Source: Drosophila miranda (taxonomy: Eukaryota > Arthropoda > Insecta > Diptera > Drosophilidae). From it: a stretch of 64,000 nt of DNA. A program made the position numbers and the translations under genes. The notes under the pieces are model-generated. The model saw only the letters and a list, made by a program, of their open reading frames with translations, was not told the DNA's origin and made no database searches. Positions 22,729 to 35,118 of this stretch are shown here, piece after piece. Location: NCBI RefSeq assembly GCF_003369915.1, contig NW_022881603.1, positions 5,997,249 through 6,061,248 of the forward strand, read 5' to 3'. The stretch's first letter is position 1. Every line of letters starts with the position of its first letter.

Positions 22729-24278
22729 TGTTCCAGTCCCACCTGAACGATAGGTGGCCAGGGCTGAGGGCGACGCGCCATCTAGCGGAAGTCCAGGGAG
22801 GCTCGATGGTGTATGGGGACATTAGTAAGGGAAAAAGGGATAAATAGGAGTGAAAATATTAGAAAACGTGGATTGGATTATGGAAATCGTGGAGCGTGGA
22901 CCCGAAGAGTAACGTCGAATTTTGAAATTTTGTGCTTAAAACAGAAAGTTTGAAGTGAGTACAGAAAAGGCGGGCGTGCAAATAGGTTGTAATGCAGAAA
23001 ATTTTACTCACAGCCGGCAAGGAATATAGCCACCAGAAACGGGCCAGAAGGTTTCCTGGAGAGGAACACTGGAGTTCGAGAAAGTCGACTGCAGAGAAGA
23101 AGACTGTCCAACGTGAACCTGAGTGAGTTCGTTCCAGTTGCGCATGTGTGAGCCAAGAAGCGCGAGACGCGTGAAGTGGGGGGTGAAAGAAGACGACTTA
23201 GCTGCCAGGGCAATCCTAGCGACATCGCAACGTCGTTGCATCGCCTTCCAGTGCGTGCCACACGTTTGGTCTCATTCACCACGTAAAAACCCCGAAACCC
23301 TATTTACACACACACACGAGCACACGTATACACGTATACACACGACCTACATATATAAATTTAGGGCTGACCGGCCACGGCCAGCGATCGCCCACGTCGT
23401 TTGAACTTAAAGAAAAAAAAACATAATCCGCACTCCAAACACCGTTTCACATTAAATGTTATTTTGTTCCGTGTGTTGTCCTTTATTTAGTATTAGCTTA
23501 AACCGTTTAACGTAACATCTTGGCCATTGAAAAAAAAAAATATGTAAAAACACCAACACCGTTCACGAACCTAAATCTGCGATCAGCTGTTCAGTTCCAG
23601 AAGATTAACCCTTAGTGGGTGACGCGGGTGTCCCGTCAGTCCACCGTATTTGGTCGAGCGATTTGTGGAAAAATTGTTTATTGTTTATGTCCCGGGGACC
23701 CTTAACAAGAGCTCTTGGTAGGTTAAGTCTGCGTAGGTGCCCGAGTTAAATTAACTCCCGTAAAACTGGATCCACTCATGTACACATATTCCATTACGTA
23801 TGGGTGGGGGTATCCCTGTTGGTTGAACGAAATTTCGGCAGTTATTTCCGTGTTTGCCTTTGTGTCGAACGTTTTGGTGTTTCTTTTTGGTTAGTGATAA
23901 TTTTGAGTATATCTATTTATATATGAGAAAGATGAAATTGTCAATTTATAATTATTAAAGCTTGGATATACATATATTGAAGAATGATGCAGTAAATTAA
24001 AAGAGAGGGAGGACGCGTGGCGTAAGCCATGGCTTAGGCCAGCCGTTACCGTTTGGTCACAGGTAGGGCGGGCGCGCGAAGTGATAACACCCAACCTTAT
24101 CCCACTTGATAGCTGTCTGTTTATGATTTTCTTTGTCTTTAGGTTGTTGTTAGTTTTGATGTCCCGAGAAGTAGTATGTCTCCTTTTTTGTCTACATTTG
24201 GCGGGCAAGGGGAACTACCCAGCCCTGGGGTCGACAGCTAGCCGGCATTGCCCCCTGGGAAACAAGCCAAGTGTAACA
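22729..24278 (+). repeat. 5' LTR of the Ty3/gypsy element
   Basis: About 1.55 kb. Matches 30272-31681 but has an extra ~36 bp near its start (containing CACCTGAACGATAGGTGG, a small inverted repeat) and an extra ~115 bp at 23280-23400. Confidence 0.85.
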
Positions 24279-25410
24279 AATGGCGCCCAACTTATTTTCG
24301 AATTCGCATGCATCTGGACTGACGCAGGTTCGGGTGGTATCACAACAAATGTCACTCGGGCTGGTAAAGGCAGATGTGGGGAATGAAAAAAAATAATAAA
24401 TTTTGTGGAGAAGACGACAGCTCGCGAAGTGCAGTTTAGCTGTCCCAGCAGAAGTCGCTGCTGCAGGCTTAAGATGAGCGTAAAGCTGGTCCTTAATGGC
24501 GCGGGGTGATTGATGCTAGGGATGGATAGACGGAGGCAGTTAACGGAAATATAAAGCATGTGATAGGGACTTACGAATTGCAATTGAACATTTTGTCGCT
24601 ATTCGACGTCGCAAGTGAACGTAAGTCACTGCCGTTCAACAAAAAAATGGACAGGGAGTTTGCGACGGACACATTGCCTGGTGATATTGGAATAAGTTAG
24701 AGTAAGTCATGTAGGTAAATGTTCATTGTAGTTTCGCACCTGTTTGTTTAAAATAAAGCCGCTTTCGTGTTTTTGAACCTGTTGTCTGTCTGCCGAGAGG
24801 TGGTGAGGAGTAGGTGTAGTCGTAAAGACTACCCGCGATGCATCTGTTGTCATGGCAGATCGGTATGATGGATGACAGAAACAAATCACAAGCAAAGTGA
24901 GCTCATGCACCGTGAGGCTTCTCGTTTATCGGCCATCGCTTAGAGCGATCACTAGAGTAGATGACAGGCCACACAAAGGTGGTGTTCGTAATTGTAGGAT
25001 ATCCGTAGGGCGACTGTCAAGTGGAGCGCAGAAACTGGAGCGGTTACTGGTCCCGGCTAGTCACATATCCCCCTCTTAATGAATCTTGTAAGAAGAAGAA
25101 GAACTGTTAGGAATTTTTATTGTTAGGTTTTGTGTTGTGTTGAATGTGTTTGAAGTTTGAGTGTCTTAGGTGTCAACCTAATAAACATGTATGTTATTAT
25201 TTATTTATTTATTCAAATATTTAATTGCGCTAGTTGGCGCAATATTTATATCGGTATTTATTTATTTATTTATCGGAGTATTTATTGGTCCGAAGCGTGG
25301 TGTTATTTATTCTTGCTAGTTATTTCTTTGGTTATTTATTTCTTTATTTATATATATTATCTAGTTTAGGAGTTTCCCTTTTTTTGTAATATTGGTGTTG
25401 CTCGGTGTAG
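24279..25410 (+). other. PBS and untranslated leader of the Ty3/gypsy element
   Basis: TGGCGCCCAAC at 24281-24291 is the tRNA-Lys primer-binding site. The rest of the leader is non-coding. It contains a TATTTATT-rich stretch (25196-25360) like that in the related minus-strand element near 35.2-35.5 kb. Confidence 0.7.
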
Positions 25411-26961
25411 ATGCTACAAGAAGGGGGTAGTCGACAGTATCATACGCGATCACGCGTAAACAAAACAGTGGACCAGATTGGAGAAGTGTCAGGGGCGATG
25501 TTTGATCAAGATCGGGAGGAACTTGGAGCTGTGGGTGGGTTGCCGAGAACACCGGTCCAGGCCAGGTCAGAAGAATGGCCAATGTCCGATCCTACACCCA
25601 CGCTTGCTTCCGAACTGGCATCAGCAGTCAACGTATCGTTGGCTCAGGCTCATGCGACACACAGGGCAGCGAACATTGACTCGATTAGTCGGGTGTTGCA
25701 GGAAGAGTTGCGTAAAGGGTTTATCGAGATGATGCACCAACTCAACGAGGTACTCCAGCAGGTTAGACAGCTGCAGCAGCAGAAGGAACCGCAGCGGGAG
25801 GAGGTTCACCACGAGCAGGAGTATCGAGGAGCAATCCCGAAAAGGAAGCCGTCTAGCACGACTGATGCGCCAATTCCGCCACCAAAACCATTTTTGGCTC
25901 GCTCGGGGCGAGGTGGTATTGGTCCGGAACCGTCTTCAGGAGTAGTACCGACCGCATCCAGTGAGCGGCATCAACGAGGTGGGCATCAAGCGTGAAATTG
26001 GCGAAACCCGATAGCACTCAGACACTCGGGTCAGGGTCGTGTCGAGAGTAGGAGAGCTGGTGGGATTCCTCGAGAAGATCCGCATCCAAATCCCCCGGGT
26101 TATAGACCTTGGCCACGGTGGAGCCGAGTCGAAAAATGGGACGTGACGTTCGACGGAGACAGCAACAAAAAGACAGTCGAGGATTTTGTGTTCCGAATTT
26201 AATTCCTACAATGCCGCTGTCCGTGGGATGAAGTTCTAAAGGGATTTCATCACCTGGTTACCGGAATGGCGCGGGAATGGTACTGGCAGTACATCCGTGA
26301 TCATGGCGGTGGTGTTTGGCAGGAACTAAGGGGCGACTTAATTGCTCGTTTCCGAGGCACGGCGTCCGAGTTCGACCGCATGAGAGAACTGCGAGAAAGA
26401 ATGCAGCGGTCAAACGAGAGTGTGGAAGACTTTTTCCATGTCATGAGAAAGCTCGCGTCGAGGTTGGAGATGCCACCACCTGAAAAGGAGATGGTAAAAA
26501 TCGTCAAAAAGGCACTCACAGATGAGATAACAAGTTTCGTCTACGGCTTACGGGTTTATTCCTTAGACCAACTGCGGGATGAGTGCGTGGAAATAGAGGC
26601 ACATCTGAAGAGGAAGGCTTCGTCGCGAGGAGCACCCAAAGCCACAAACTATGGTCGCGGGGCGAATGCGAACGTCAGCGAGGTCGCGCAGGATCGGTCG
26701 ACTAGCGATGAAGAGGCAGAGGTCATTGAGGAAGCGCAAGTAACACAGCGTGTTCCACAGAAGTTGATTTGCTGGAACTGCGGGCAGACCGATCATGGCT
26801 TTAGGGACTGTATGGCATCGGAGAGGCGAATTTTCTGCTACCGGTGTGGAAAGCCCGATGCATATTGTCCAACCTGTCCGAATTGCGCGGGAAACGTGAA
26901 GAGGGGTGCGATCCAAGCAGGCGAATCACGCTCACAGAAGGGGCCTGCGCAGAGAAAGTAG
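25411..26961 (+). pseudogene. gag of the Ty3/gypsy element
   Basis: Two frames. 25411-25995 has an N-terminal region with a Gln/Glu coiled coil (EVLQQVRQLQQQKE). 26266-26961 has the capsid core (GMAREWYWQYIRDHG, then RMRELRERMQRSNESVEDFF) and a CCHC knuckle CWNCGQTDHGFRDC, followed by a variant CYRCGKPDAYCPTC. Between them lie a stop near 25993 and an in-frame TAA near 26200, so full-length gag cannot be made. Confidence 0.8.
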
Positions 26962-27199
26962 AAGAAAATAAAAATTAGATAGAATTAGATAGACGTAATT
27001 TGCATGCTAGGTTAAGGAACTTATCATATGAAGAGCGATTAAGAAATTATTTAGAAACCCGAAATAGAATATTTTCTGAACTACGAGTGGATGGTATGCG
27101 AGCACTGTCGGTGCGGGTGAGAAAGGCGAGATCCCGGTTTAAGCAAAGGCGAGCTATGAGGAGGCAGGTGATTGCTTCAGTAAAGCGTTGTTGAAAGAA

Positions 27200-30131
27200 A
27201 GACCCGAGAGTTTTCGCAGAAATCTCTATAATGGGCGAGTCCGTGCGAGGCCTGTTAGATTCAGGCGCTAGGGTGTAATGGTCAGGAATTCCTGGAGAAG
27301 CTGGGCTTGGAGGCTCGTCGATATTCTTCTATAGTGAAGGTAGCGAATGGGGAAGATCGCGCAATCGTTGGCCGAGTAGAATTACTGGTGAAATACAAGG
27401 GAGAGGTAAAAAGATTTAAAAAGGAAATTTACTTGGGGGTAGACTTTTGGCGGGTATTCTCATTGGCTCCTGAGGTGATGGGAGAAGGTCCAGTAGGGGC
27501 ATCTTACAGATTAGTGGAAGAAGTGCTGGCTGATCAAGTCGCTCACTATGTGGAAGGCCCGGAGAGAGACTCACAAAATTCAGTTAGTGGAGAAGGCCGA
27601 GCGTGTGAAGGATCGACATTACCCGCTGTCGCCAGCGATGCAGGAAGTGGTGTGTGGTGAGGTGGACAAGATGTTGGCTTTGGGAGTCATCGAGTACAGT
27701 GATAGTCCGTGGAGCAACCGTACCACCGTGGTGCGAAGGCCGGCCAAAAATTGTTTCTGTCTCGATGCCCGAAAGCTCAACAAGGTAACCATCAAGGACG
27801 CTTACCCACTTCCTAGCATCGAGGGGATTTTGTCGCGTCTCGATCAGACGATATATATCTCCAGCGTCGACTTAAAATTCGCTTTTTGGCAAATCGAGCT
27901 GGACGAGCAGAGTCGACCATATACGGCGTTCACGGTGCCGGGACGGCCTCTGTACCAGTTCCGTATGATGCCCTTTGGCCTCTGCAACGCCGCACAACGC
28001 CTATGTAGACTGGTCGATAAGGTGATTCCGGTGGAGATGCGTTCAAACGTCTATGCGTATCTCGACGACTTGCTGATTATAGCTGAGGACTTCCAAACGC
28101 ACGTGAAGATTCTGCGACAGGTTGCCGAGCGTCTACGAGAAGCAAATTTAACGATAGGGCTGAGCAAATCTCATTTTTGCTATAAAAACATTAAATACCT
28201 GGGATTTATAGTGGGTGGAGGAGCGCTGAAGATGGATCCGGATCGTGTGTCGGCCATTTTGCGCATTCCCGAGCCGCGATCTCTTCGAGAATTGCGTAGT
28301 TTCCTGGGAACTGCGGGCTGGTACCGTCGCTTTATGAAAAACTATGCTGAGATGGCCGGTCCGCTCACAGACGCCCTGGAAAAGTCGGGAAATGGAATGT
28401 TTAAATTGACGGAGGAGGCAAAACGAGCCATGGGGGAGCTAAAAGCTGCACTCACCTCGGCACCAGTCCTGGTACACGCGGATTTCAAGCGGCAATTCTA
28501 CATACAGTGCGACGCCTCACATTATGGGGTAGGAGCCGTACTCTTCCAACGGGATGACGAGCAGAACGAGAGGCCCATAGCGTTTTTCTCTGCCAAACTG
28601 AATTGCCACCAAAAAAACTACTCGGTGACAGAGAAGGAGTGTCTGGCAGCCCTCATGGCGATCCTTAAGTTCCGTCCGTACGTAGAGCTTATGCCGTTTA
28701 CAGTCATAACTGAACACGCCAGTCTCAAATGGCTCATGACCAAGAGGAACCTGGATGGTCGCTTAGCTCGTTGGTCCCTTCAACTGCAGGCCTTCGATTT
28801 CGGCATAGAACACCGGAAAGGAGCGGACAATGTAGTGGCAGATACATTGTCGCGCAGTATTGAAGAGCTGGAAGTGGATCCGAGTAGTGTCTTGGGTTTT
28901 GAAACGGTGGAGTTTGAATCTGGAGAATATCAGGAGTTAAGGAAGGAAATAACAGAGAACCAAGACCGCTTACCTGATCTCCAGATTGTTGACGGCATGA
29001 TATTCAAGCGCATGCGCTTTGAACGATTGGATGATCAACTGGAGGGCGCCGTCTGGAAATTGTGGGTTCCGAGTTCGCTGACGGCCGCGTTGATAGACAA
29101 AGCACATTCGGAAGAGAAGACAGCGCACGGAGGAATCGCGAAAACCTTGCACTTATTGCGTAGGCAGTTTTACTGGCCGAACATGGCGATAGAGGTGCGG
29201 GATTATATCCGACGGTGCACCGTGTGCAAGGAGTCGAAAGCGCCGAATTATCGGATGCAGGTCGGGATGGGGCAAGAAGTGGTCACTGAGCGCCCGTTCC
29301 AAAAACTTTATATTGATTTTTTGGGCAAATATCCGCGGTCAAAGAACGGTCAGGCGTTGATATTTATTGTAGTTGACCAGTTCTCTAAGTTCACATTCCT
29401 AAAGACCATGACCAAGGCCACAGCAAAGGAAGTTGTAAGATTTCTCGCTCACGAGGTGTTTTACAAGTTTGGAGTGCCGGAGATGATTCACTCGGACAAT
29501 GGGGCTCAGTTCGTCTCGAAAACTTTTAAGGAGATGACCGATGCATTCGGAGTCACTCATATGAGGACGCCAGTGTATTCTCCGCAGAGTAACGCAGCCG
29601 AACGCGAGAATCGCACAGTACTCAGCGCGATTCGGGCGTATCTGGAAGACGATCACCGGGACTGGGATGTGCATCTGCCGGAGATAGAACTGGCTATTAG
29701 GAACTCGGTTCACGAGGCGACAGGCGTAACACCGTTCTTTGCAGTCTTCGGGCAGCATGTATTTGCATGGGTCATGCTACAAGCTGGCAAAGCGACTGCG
29801 GTCAATCGGCGAGCATGACATATCGCTGCTGGAGGGTCAGGACAAGCGACAACTCATCCAAGAAAGGATTCGCGCTAGTTTACATCAGGCATACGAGCGT
29901 AGTAGGGTAAGATACAACCAGCGAGCTCGGGTGTTTTACGCGAGGCCGGGACAAGAGGTATTCCGCCGAAATTTTGTCCGTAGTGACTTCGGCAAAGGCT
30001 TTAATGCCAAGTTCGCGCGCAAATTCATCCGATGCCGGGTAGTGAAGCCAGTAGGAGAGAACGCGTATGCTCTGAAGGACCTTAACGGCCGTCCCATAGG
30101 AGTGTACCACGCCAAAGACCTGAGAATGTAG
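27200..30131 (+). pseudogene. pol of the Ty3/gypsy element (PR-RT-RH-IN)
   Basis: The protease motif LLDSGA (27246-27270) is followed immediately by a frameshift, and its remainder runs at 27307-27660. RT/RNase H/IN follow in one 756-codon frame (27548-29818). Visible are LDARKLNKVTIKDAYPLP, the catalytic YAYLDDLLII, RNase H IQCDASHYGVGAVLF, the integrase HHCC zinc finger (H..H..CTVCKES) and the DDE residues in YIDFLGKY, IHSDNGAQF and AAERENR. A frameshift near 29765 moves the C-terminal integrase, ending GVYHAKDLRM, to the frame at 29739-30131. Enzymatic residues are intact but expression is broken. Confidence 0.88.
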
Positions 30132-30271
30132 TGAGGTGTGGGTGTGGCTTACGTTGGGCGCGGCAGAAGAATGCAGGGCACGCCGGCGTGTGCTCAAAAG
30201 TGGTCCGGAATCCGGTGGGCATGCCCACGCGTATGTTGTCCCTCCTGGGACTGACGACATACTCGTGGTGG

Positions 30272-31681
30272 TGTTCCAGTCCGCGCCATCTAGCGGAAGT
30301 CCAGGGAGGCTCGATGGTGTATGGGGACATCAGGGGGAGCCGGAGCCGGTACTGGGGGTATAAGGAATAGAATAGGATTAGTTATATGTATTAGTAAGGG
30401 AAAACGTGGATTGGATTATGGAAATCGTGGAGCGTGGACGGAAGAGTAACGTCGAAATTTGAAATTTTGTGCTTAAAACAGAAAGTTTGAAGTGAGTACA
30501 GAAAAGGCGGGCGTGCAAATAGGTTGTAATGAAGAAAATTTTACTCACAGCCGGCAAGGAATATAGCCACCAGAACCGGGCCAGAAGGTTTCCTGGAGAG
30601 GAACACTGGAGTTTGAGAAAGTCGACTGCAGAGAAGAAGACTGTCCAACGTGAACCTGAGTGAGTTCGTTCCAGTTGCGCATGTGTGAGCCAAGAAGCGC
30701 GAGACGCGTGAAGTGGGGGGTGAAAGAGGACGACTTAGCTGCCAGGGCGATCCTAGCGACATCGCAACGTCGTTGCATCGTTTGAACTTAAAGAAAAAAA
30801 AACATAATCCGCACTCCAAACACCGTTCCACATTAAATGTTATTTTGTTCCGTGTGTTGTCCTTTATTTAGTATTAGCTTAAACCGTTTAACGTAACATC
30901 TTGGCCATTGCAAAAAAAAATATGTAAAAACACCAACACCGTTCACGAACCTAAATCTGCGATCAGCTGTTCAGTTTCAGAAGATTAGCCCTTAGTGGGT
31001 GACGCGGGGGTCCCGTCAGTCCACCGTATTTGGTCGAGCGATTTGTGGAAAAATATTGTTTATTGTTTATGTCCCGGGGACCCTTAACAAGAGCTCTTGG
31101 TAGGTTAAGTCTCCGTAGGTGCCCGAGTTAAATTAACTCCCGTAAAACTGGGACTCCACTCATGTACACATATTCCATTACGTATGGGTGGGGGTATCCC
31201 TGTTGGTTGAACGAAATTTCAGCAGTTATTTCCGTGTTTGCCTTTGTGTCGAACGTTTTGGTGTTTCTTTTTGGTTAGTGATAATTTTGAGTATATCTAT
31301 TTATTTATGAGAAAGATGAAATTGTCAACTTATAATTATTAAGGCTTGGATATATATTGAAGAATGATGCAGTAAATTAAAAGAGAGGGAGGATGGATTA
31401 GGATTAGGCCAGCCGTTACCGTTCCAGCAGAGGGTGGCCAAAATGAACGTTGTGTTTGGTCACAGGTAGGGCGGGCGCGCGAAGTGATAACACCCAACCT
31501 TATCCCACTTGATAGCTGTCTGTTTATGATTTTCTTTGTCTTTAGGTTGTTGTTAGTTTTGATGTCCCGAGAAGTAGTATGTCTCCTTTTTTGTCTACAT
31601 TTGGCGGGCAAGGGGAACTACCCAGCCCTGGGGTCGACAGCTAGCCGGCATTGCCCCCTGGGAAACAAGCCAAGTATAACA
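30272..31681 (+). repeat. 3' LTR of the Ty3/gypsy element
   Basis: About 1.41 kb, partner of 22729-24278. It contains a segment (GTGGCCAAAATGAACG) absent from the 5' LTR. It ends 145 bp from the end of the xylosyltransferase gene, so the insertion sits in that gene's 3' flank. Confidence 0.85.
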
Positions 31682-31826
31682 TTGGTCGCATTGCACATAT
31701 TGTATGGACCAACTGTTAACAGCGAAACAAAATCTAAAAAAAATCGCGGTGGGCGATCATCATTGAGAGATTTTAAAGTAATACAACACCTTTTTCTATT
31801 ACTATAACAATTTGTTAACTATTTAT

Positions 31827-33039
31827 TTATTCTGGAATACGTGTATTACAATTGCCATGATACATTTTGATATTGCCCTCGCAGCGAAAGTATGCATCAA
31901 ATATGTCACTGTGGCCATGATCTTTCCACCAAGTGCAAAGCTGCCTATTCCATACGCAATCTAATCTATATATTAAGTTAGGGTACTCGTATCCCAGTAA
32001 TGTGAAAAAGTCTTGGTCTCCCAAATGACCCTTAAATGAATACTTGGCGACGAGCGTCTGCACTTCCGAGCTTGTAAGCTTTTCCAGGTATGATTTCGAG
32101 TTTCTTATGCGATTAAAAAGCAACAAAACGACTCCAGAGTTGAGACCTGGATAGCCATGGCGCTCATGGTTGTGATTATGTTGACTTCCCATTTTGTGGT
32201 TCATTGGATAATATGGGTTTCCAAAGCTTTTCTTTGGATACCGTACGCGATAGCGGTACAGGATATGACGATATACAGGAGTTAGTTCTGGCGCCAATCC
32301 ATAAAGTTGATGCGGCAGAAAGTGATCAAATTCATTGAACAGTAGTCGAACATCGGAACGGAAGACTATATCACGATCAAGCAGAATAGCTCTATTTAAG
32401 CTTGCATCGGCAATCCTATGCAATCCAAGGGACAAAAAAAAACAGTGAATCGCTATAATATGAGTTGGGTGCTGAGCTAAAGTATGGGGATAACTTAGCA
32501 GCTATATCCTCTATTATATTAGAGCAGACTTTGACGTCATACATCGTATATATCACCGTTCTCCGAAATCTTCGTATTTGCCTTTGAAGAATCTCCATCA
32601 CGCTTGGTGACGACTCCTTGTCGGTGATGACATGTAGATGAAGTTGGGCACTCGTGTCTTTAAGCAGACTATGTGCAAATAGATCGAATTTTAGGTTTAG
32701 ATGGTAGTCCGAAGAAAAGTCATTTAACTGTCCGCCCAATTCCAGTTGCGTGGACGAATAGTTCAGCAAATAGTGGGAAGGCTTCAGGATGGGTTGAACG
32801 GCTGTCGTTGTTTGTTGAACATCGGAATTTCTTGTCTCCTGTTTTTCAATGTGCGATAATTTATTAAGCCGGCTCGAAAGAAATGCTGATAATATATTTC
32901 CTCGAACTAATAGATGTGTATTGGCGTAAATAATAAGAACACACATACAAATTAGTATTAATAACAAAACTAGTTTCTTTTGCCATCTGCAGCGAAGTAC
33001 GTTCGAGGTCCAACTCTTTGGTTTGTACGCACAAAACAT
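31827..33039 (-). pseudogene. Xxylt: Xyloside xylosyltransferase (XXYLT1-like) with a one-base frameshift
   Basis: Two overlapping frames: 32416-33039 (N-terminal half) and 31827-32435 (C-terminal half). Together they give ~400 residues, the family length. The N-terminus is a type II membrane anchor (KLVLLLILICMCVLIIYA). The lumenal GT8-type domain includes HLHVITDKESSPSV and the metal/UDP-binding DxD in LLDRDIVF. Family members add xylose to O-linked xylosyl-glucose on EGF repeats such as Notch in the ER. The break is in a run of nine A (32432-32440); eight would join the frames as DSLFF then LSLGLHR. It is either a decaying gene or a homopolymer assembly error. No intron is evident. Confidence 0.85.
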
Positions 33040-33134
33040 TTTAACTAACTAAACTAAACTAACTTTTAATTTAACTACAAAATATATAATAAAAGCACCA
33101 ATATCCAGTGTAAAAATCAATGCAAGTAAGTTGG

Positions 33135-33172
33135 ACATCGATGTTTTTAGAAAGCTTACATCGATGTTTTTT
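33135..33172 (-). promoter_or_regulatory. Paired ACATCGATGTTTT sites upstream of Xxylt
   Basis: Two direct copies of ACATCGATGTTTT (33135-33147 and 33158-33170), about 96-133 bp before the Xxylt ATG. Each contains ATCGAT, resembling DRE/BEAF-type promoter sites. Assignment is tentative. Confidence 0.35.
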
Positions 33173-33320
33173 CGTAAATTACGTCGGTTTTTAAAATATC
33201 TATATATTGCGCTGAATTTATTATGTGGATCCACACTTTTTGGAGGGTAGATTTTTCTCATCATCAATGTAATTTTGGGCCAGGAAAAATGTTGTCAGAC
33301 AATATGTCAAACTCTGAAAT

Positions 33321-34014
33321 TTGAACATTATTAATTAATAATCTAGGTTTATATAAAGGAAACAAATACTAACAAAAAAATACTAACAAAAAAAATAAAC
33401 CCTATTTCGGCCGAATTGGCAGCCCCCATTGATAGAGGTTGTTACTTCCTGATGCTTGCTTCTGTTTACGTTTAATCGTGGTGTTTTGTTTAATTGTGGG
33501 TCGGACGGGTGTAGATGTGTGAAATGTGGTGATGTTATGTGATGTGTCATGAATGAGGGTATACATGCGTGGGTTGTGTGTGGTGTGGGTGGATGAAGGT
33601 GTGTGATACTGATTCGTGTGGGTGTATTTCTGCTTTGAAGTCCGGATTCTTTCCCCGGTGCTTGGGGGGGGGGGGGGGGGGTTTGGTGTGTGGGGACAGA
33701 AACGTGTCTCCAGTCGATGCTCCGCTGACGGTTCTTTGGTGCCGGTGCTCCGCTGACGGTTCTCGCAACAGTTTTCCGGCCTGGCCAGTACCGGGCTGCT
33801 GCGGCCGATGTCCGCCGCTTCCGCTGATGTCTTGGTGGGATCGTCGTCTCCACGATCACCAATTTTGTTTCCTTTTTTTCTTCCAGGGCACGTGCACGTT
33901 TCCTTTTCTCCCACGCAACTCTGCCACTGCTTCCCAGGATCCACTATAGATGCCGCTGTCTCTTTCTTCTCCAGCCCTGATACCTATCGGCTCTCTCCAA
34001 AACCGCCCATAACA
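33321..34014 (-). repeat. Partial 3' LTR, copy A
   Basis: Shares AGGTTTATATAA.GGAAACAAATAC, the GGGACAGAAACGTGTCTCC block and the end CGCCCATAACA with the LTRs at 54-62 kb. Contains a run of about 18 G at 33664-33681 that is prone to assembly error. Confidence 0.8.
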
Positions 34015-34156
34015 CCACACTATCGTTTCCAGGATTACTCCGCCGAAACGGGAGTGCCAAGCAGGCGGGCTTTTTCAATTAAGGGGCCCCAAACGTAGGC
34101 CATCGGCCACACCCTGAGATTAAGAGTCTCTGGCTCCATCGACTGAGATGCCTGGG

Positions 34157-35118
34157 CTACTGCTTCAGATCCTTTGCGTGAAACACCCCAATACGTGAGC
34201 CTTGCAACGTCTCCAGCTCGTACTCTGTCCGACGAACTTGAAACTGCTGCTGGAGACCATATCTCAGATTCGGCCAGTCCGGCATTCCTACCGTCCGAAC
34301 ATGCATCCAGTACCAATCCCTTGCGTGGCCACTGACCAATGTGTGAAAGGCTTTCAACACCTCCGCCCACGGTACCTGGTACGACGTCTGTAGAATATGA
34401 ATTCCGCCACGGGCATCCCCTTTGGATCGCCGTCGAAGCTAAGTCCCCATATTCGTATCTGCACTTGCTCCTGCCTAGCCTCTCCGAAACTCGGTCGATT
34501 CCTGTTAGGGTTTGCTCCTGCGCCCATCCCGTTGAACAGCCACTCCTCCACGGGTCTCTGATCGGCTTGGGTCCTCTGATCGGCCTCCAATGTTCGGTTG
34601 TCCACGAACAAGTGCGTTGGATGTGCTTGCTGGTTCGCGGGTGCTTCCTGTTGACCTCCTCCCAGACTGGTTGCATTTGATCCCCGATTCCTTCCATTCG
34701 CCTCACTCGCCATTCGCTCCGCTTTTAACGATTCCACCACAGCGTTTATCTCTCGCGTGAACTCTAGCATGTCTGCTTGCATTGACGATCTCAGCGCTTC
34801 CATTTGCTGCCCGAGCGACGCTCGGTAGGTCTCCTGTGCTTGGGCTAAGGCTGCGTTCACGACTGAGCTTAACTCGGACGGTAAGACCAGGTCCTTACGG
34901 GTTCGCTGTTGACCTCCTACCGCTCCGGCCTCTGGGTCCTCCTGGTACAACCCCGCATGTACGTTTTCCGCCACTTGCGACGGCCCTTCAGGCATACTGC
35001 CGGCTTTACCGTCCTGGGACCGAGTCGTCGGCATGTTGTACGGCTGGTACCTGCGCTGTGTCTCTGGGCTACGCCTTGTCTTTCCCGACCCTTTAAAAAT
35101 CTCCGAGTCACTCATCAA
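34157..35118 (-). pseudogene. gag fused to integrase C-terminal tail (copy A)
   Basis: 34354-35118 gives gag N-terminal sequence (MPTTRSQDGKAGSMPEG, then PSELSSVVNAALAQAQETYR with a coiled coil), structurally like the gag at 25.4 kb. A frameshift near 34360-34390 leads into 34157-34360, with the capsid core LVSGHARDWYWMHVRT. After YELETLQ the frame jumps directly to GSRIGVFHAKDLKQ, which is the end of integrase in the related element (GVYHAKDLRM). Protease, RT and the integrase core are deleted cleanly at this point. The same junction occurs in copy B near 59775-59830. Confidence 0.75.

Larger units (their letters stand above)
22729..31681 (+). mobile_element. Full-length Ty3/gypsy retrotransposon with long LTRs, coding-defective
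   Basis: About 8.95 kb. LTRs are 22729-24278 and 30272-31681, both TGTTCC...AACA. The flanking 4-bp duplication is TTGG (22725-22728 and 31682-31685). A primer-binding site TGGCGCCCAAC, complementary to the 3' end of tRNA-Lys, lies 2 bp inside the 5' LTR. Then come a 1.1 kb leader, gag, protease, RT/RNase H and integrase in gypsy order. The LTRs match closely but differ by several indels of ~35-120 bp, and all genes carry stops or frameshifts. Long LTRs and tRNA-Lys priming suggest the Ulysses/Osvaldo group (inference). Confidence 0.9.

Noticed and set aside
23123-24583. Frames of 90-120 codons around 23.1-24.6 kb
   Set aside because: Located in the 5' LTR and leader of the Ty3/gypsy element; equivalents appear in the 3' LTR.
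33049-33267. 72-codon minus frame with a hydrophobic end upstream of Xxylt
   Set aside because: AT-rich 5' flank; the hydrophobic stretch arises from A/T-rich codons and there is no homology that I recognise.
33402-34098. Frames of 96-180 codons on both strands, including His/Pro-rich peptides
   Set aside because: They lie wholly within LTR sequence (GTGGGTGTG-rich) and recur only where the LTR recurs.
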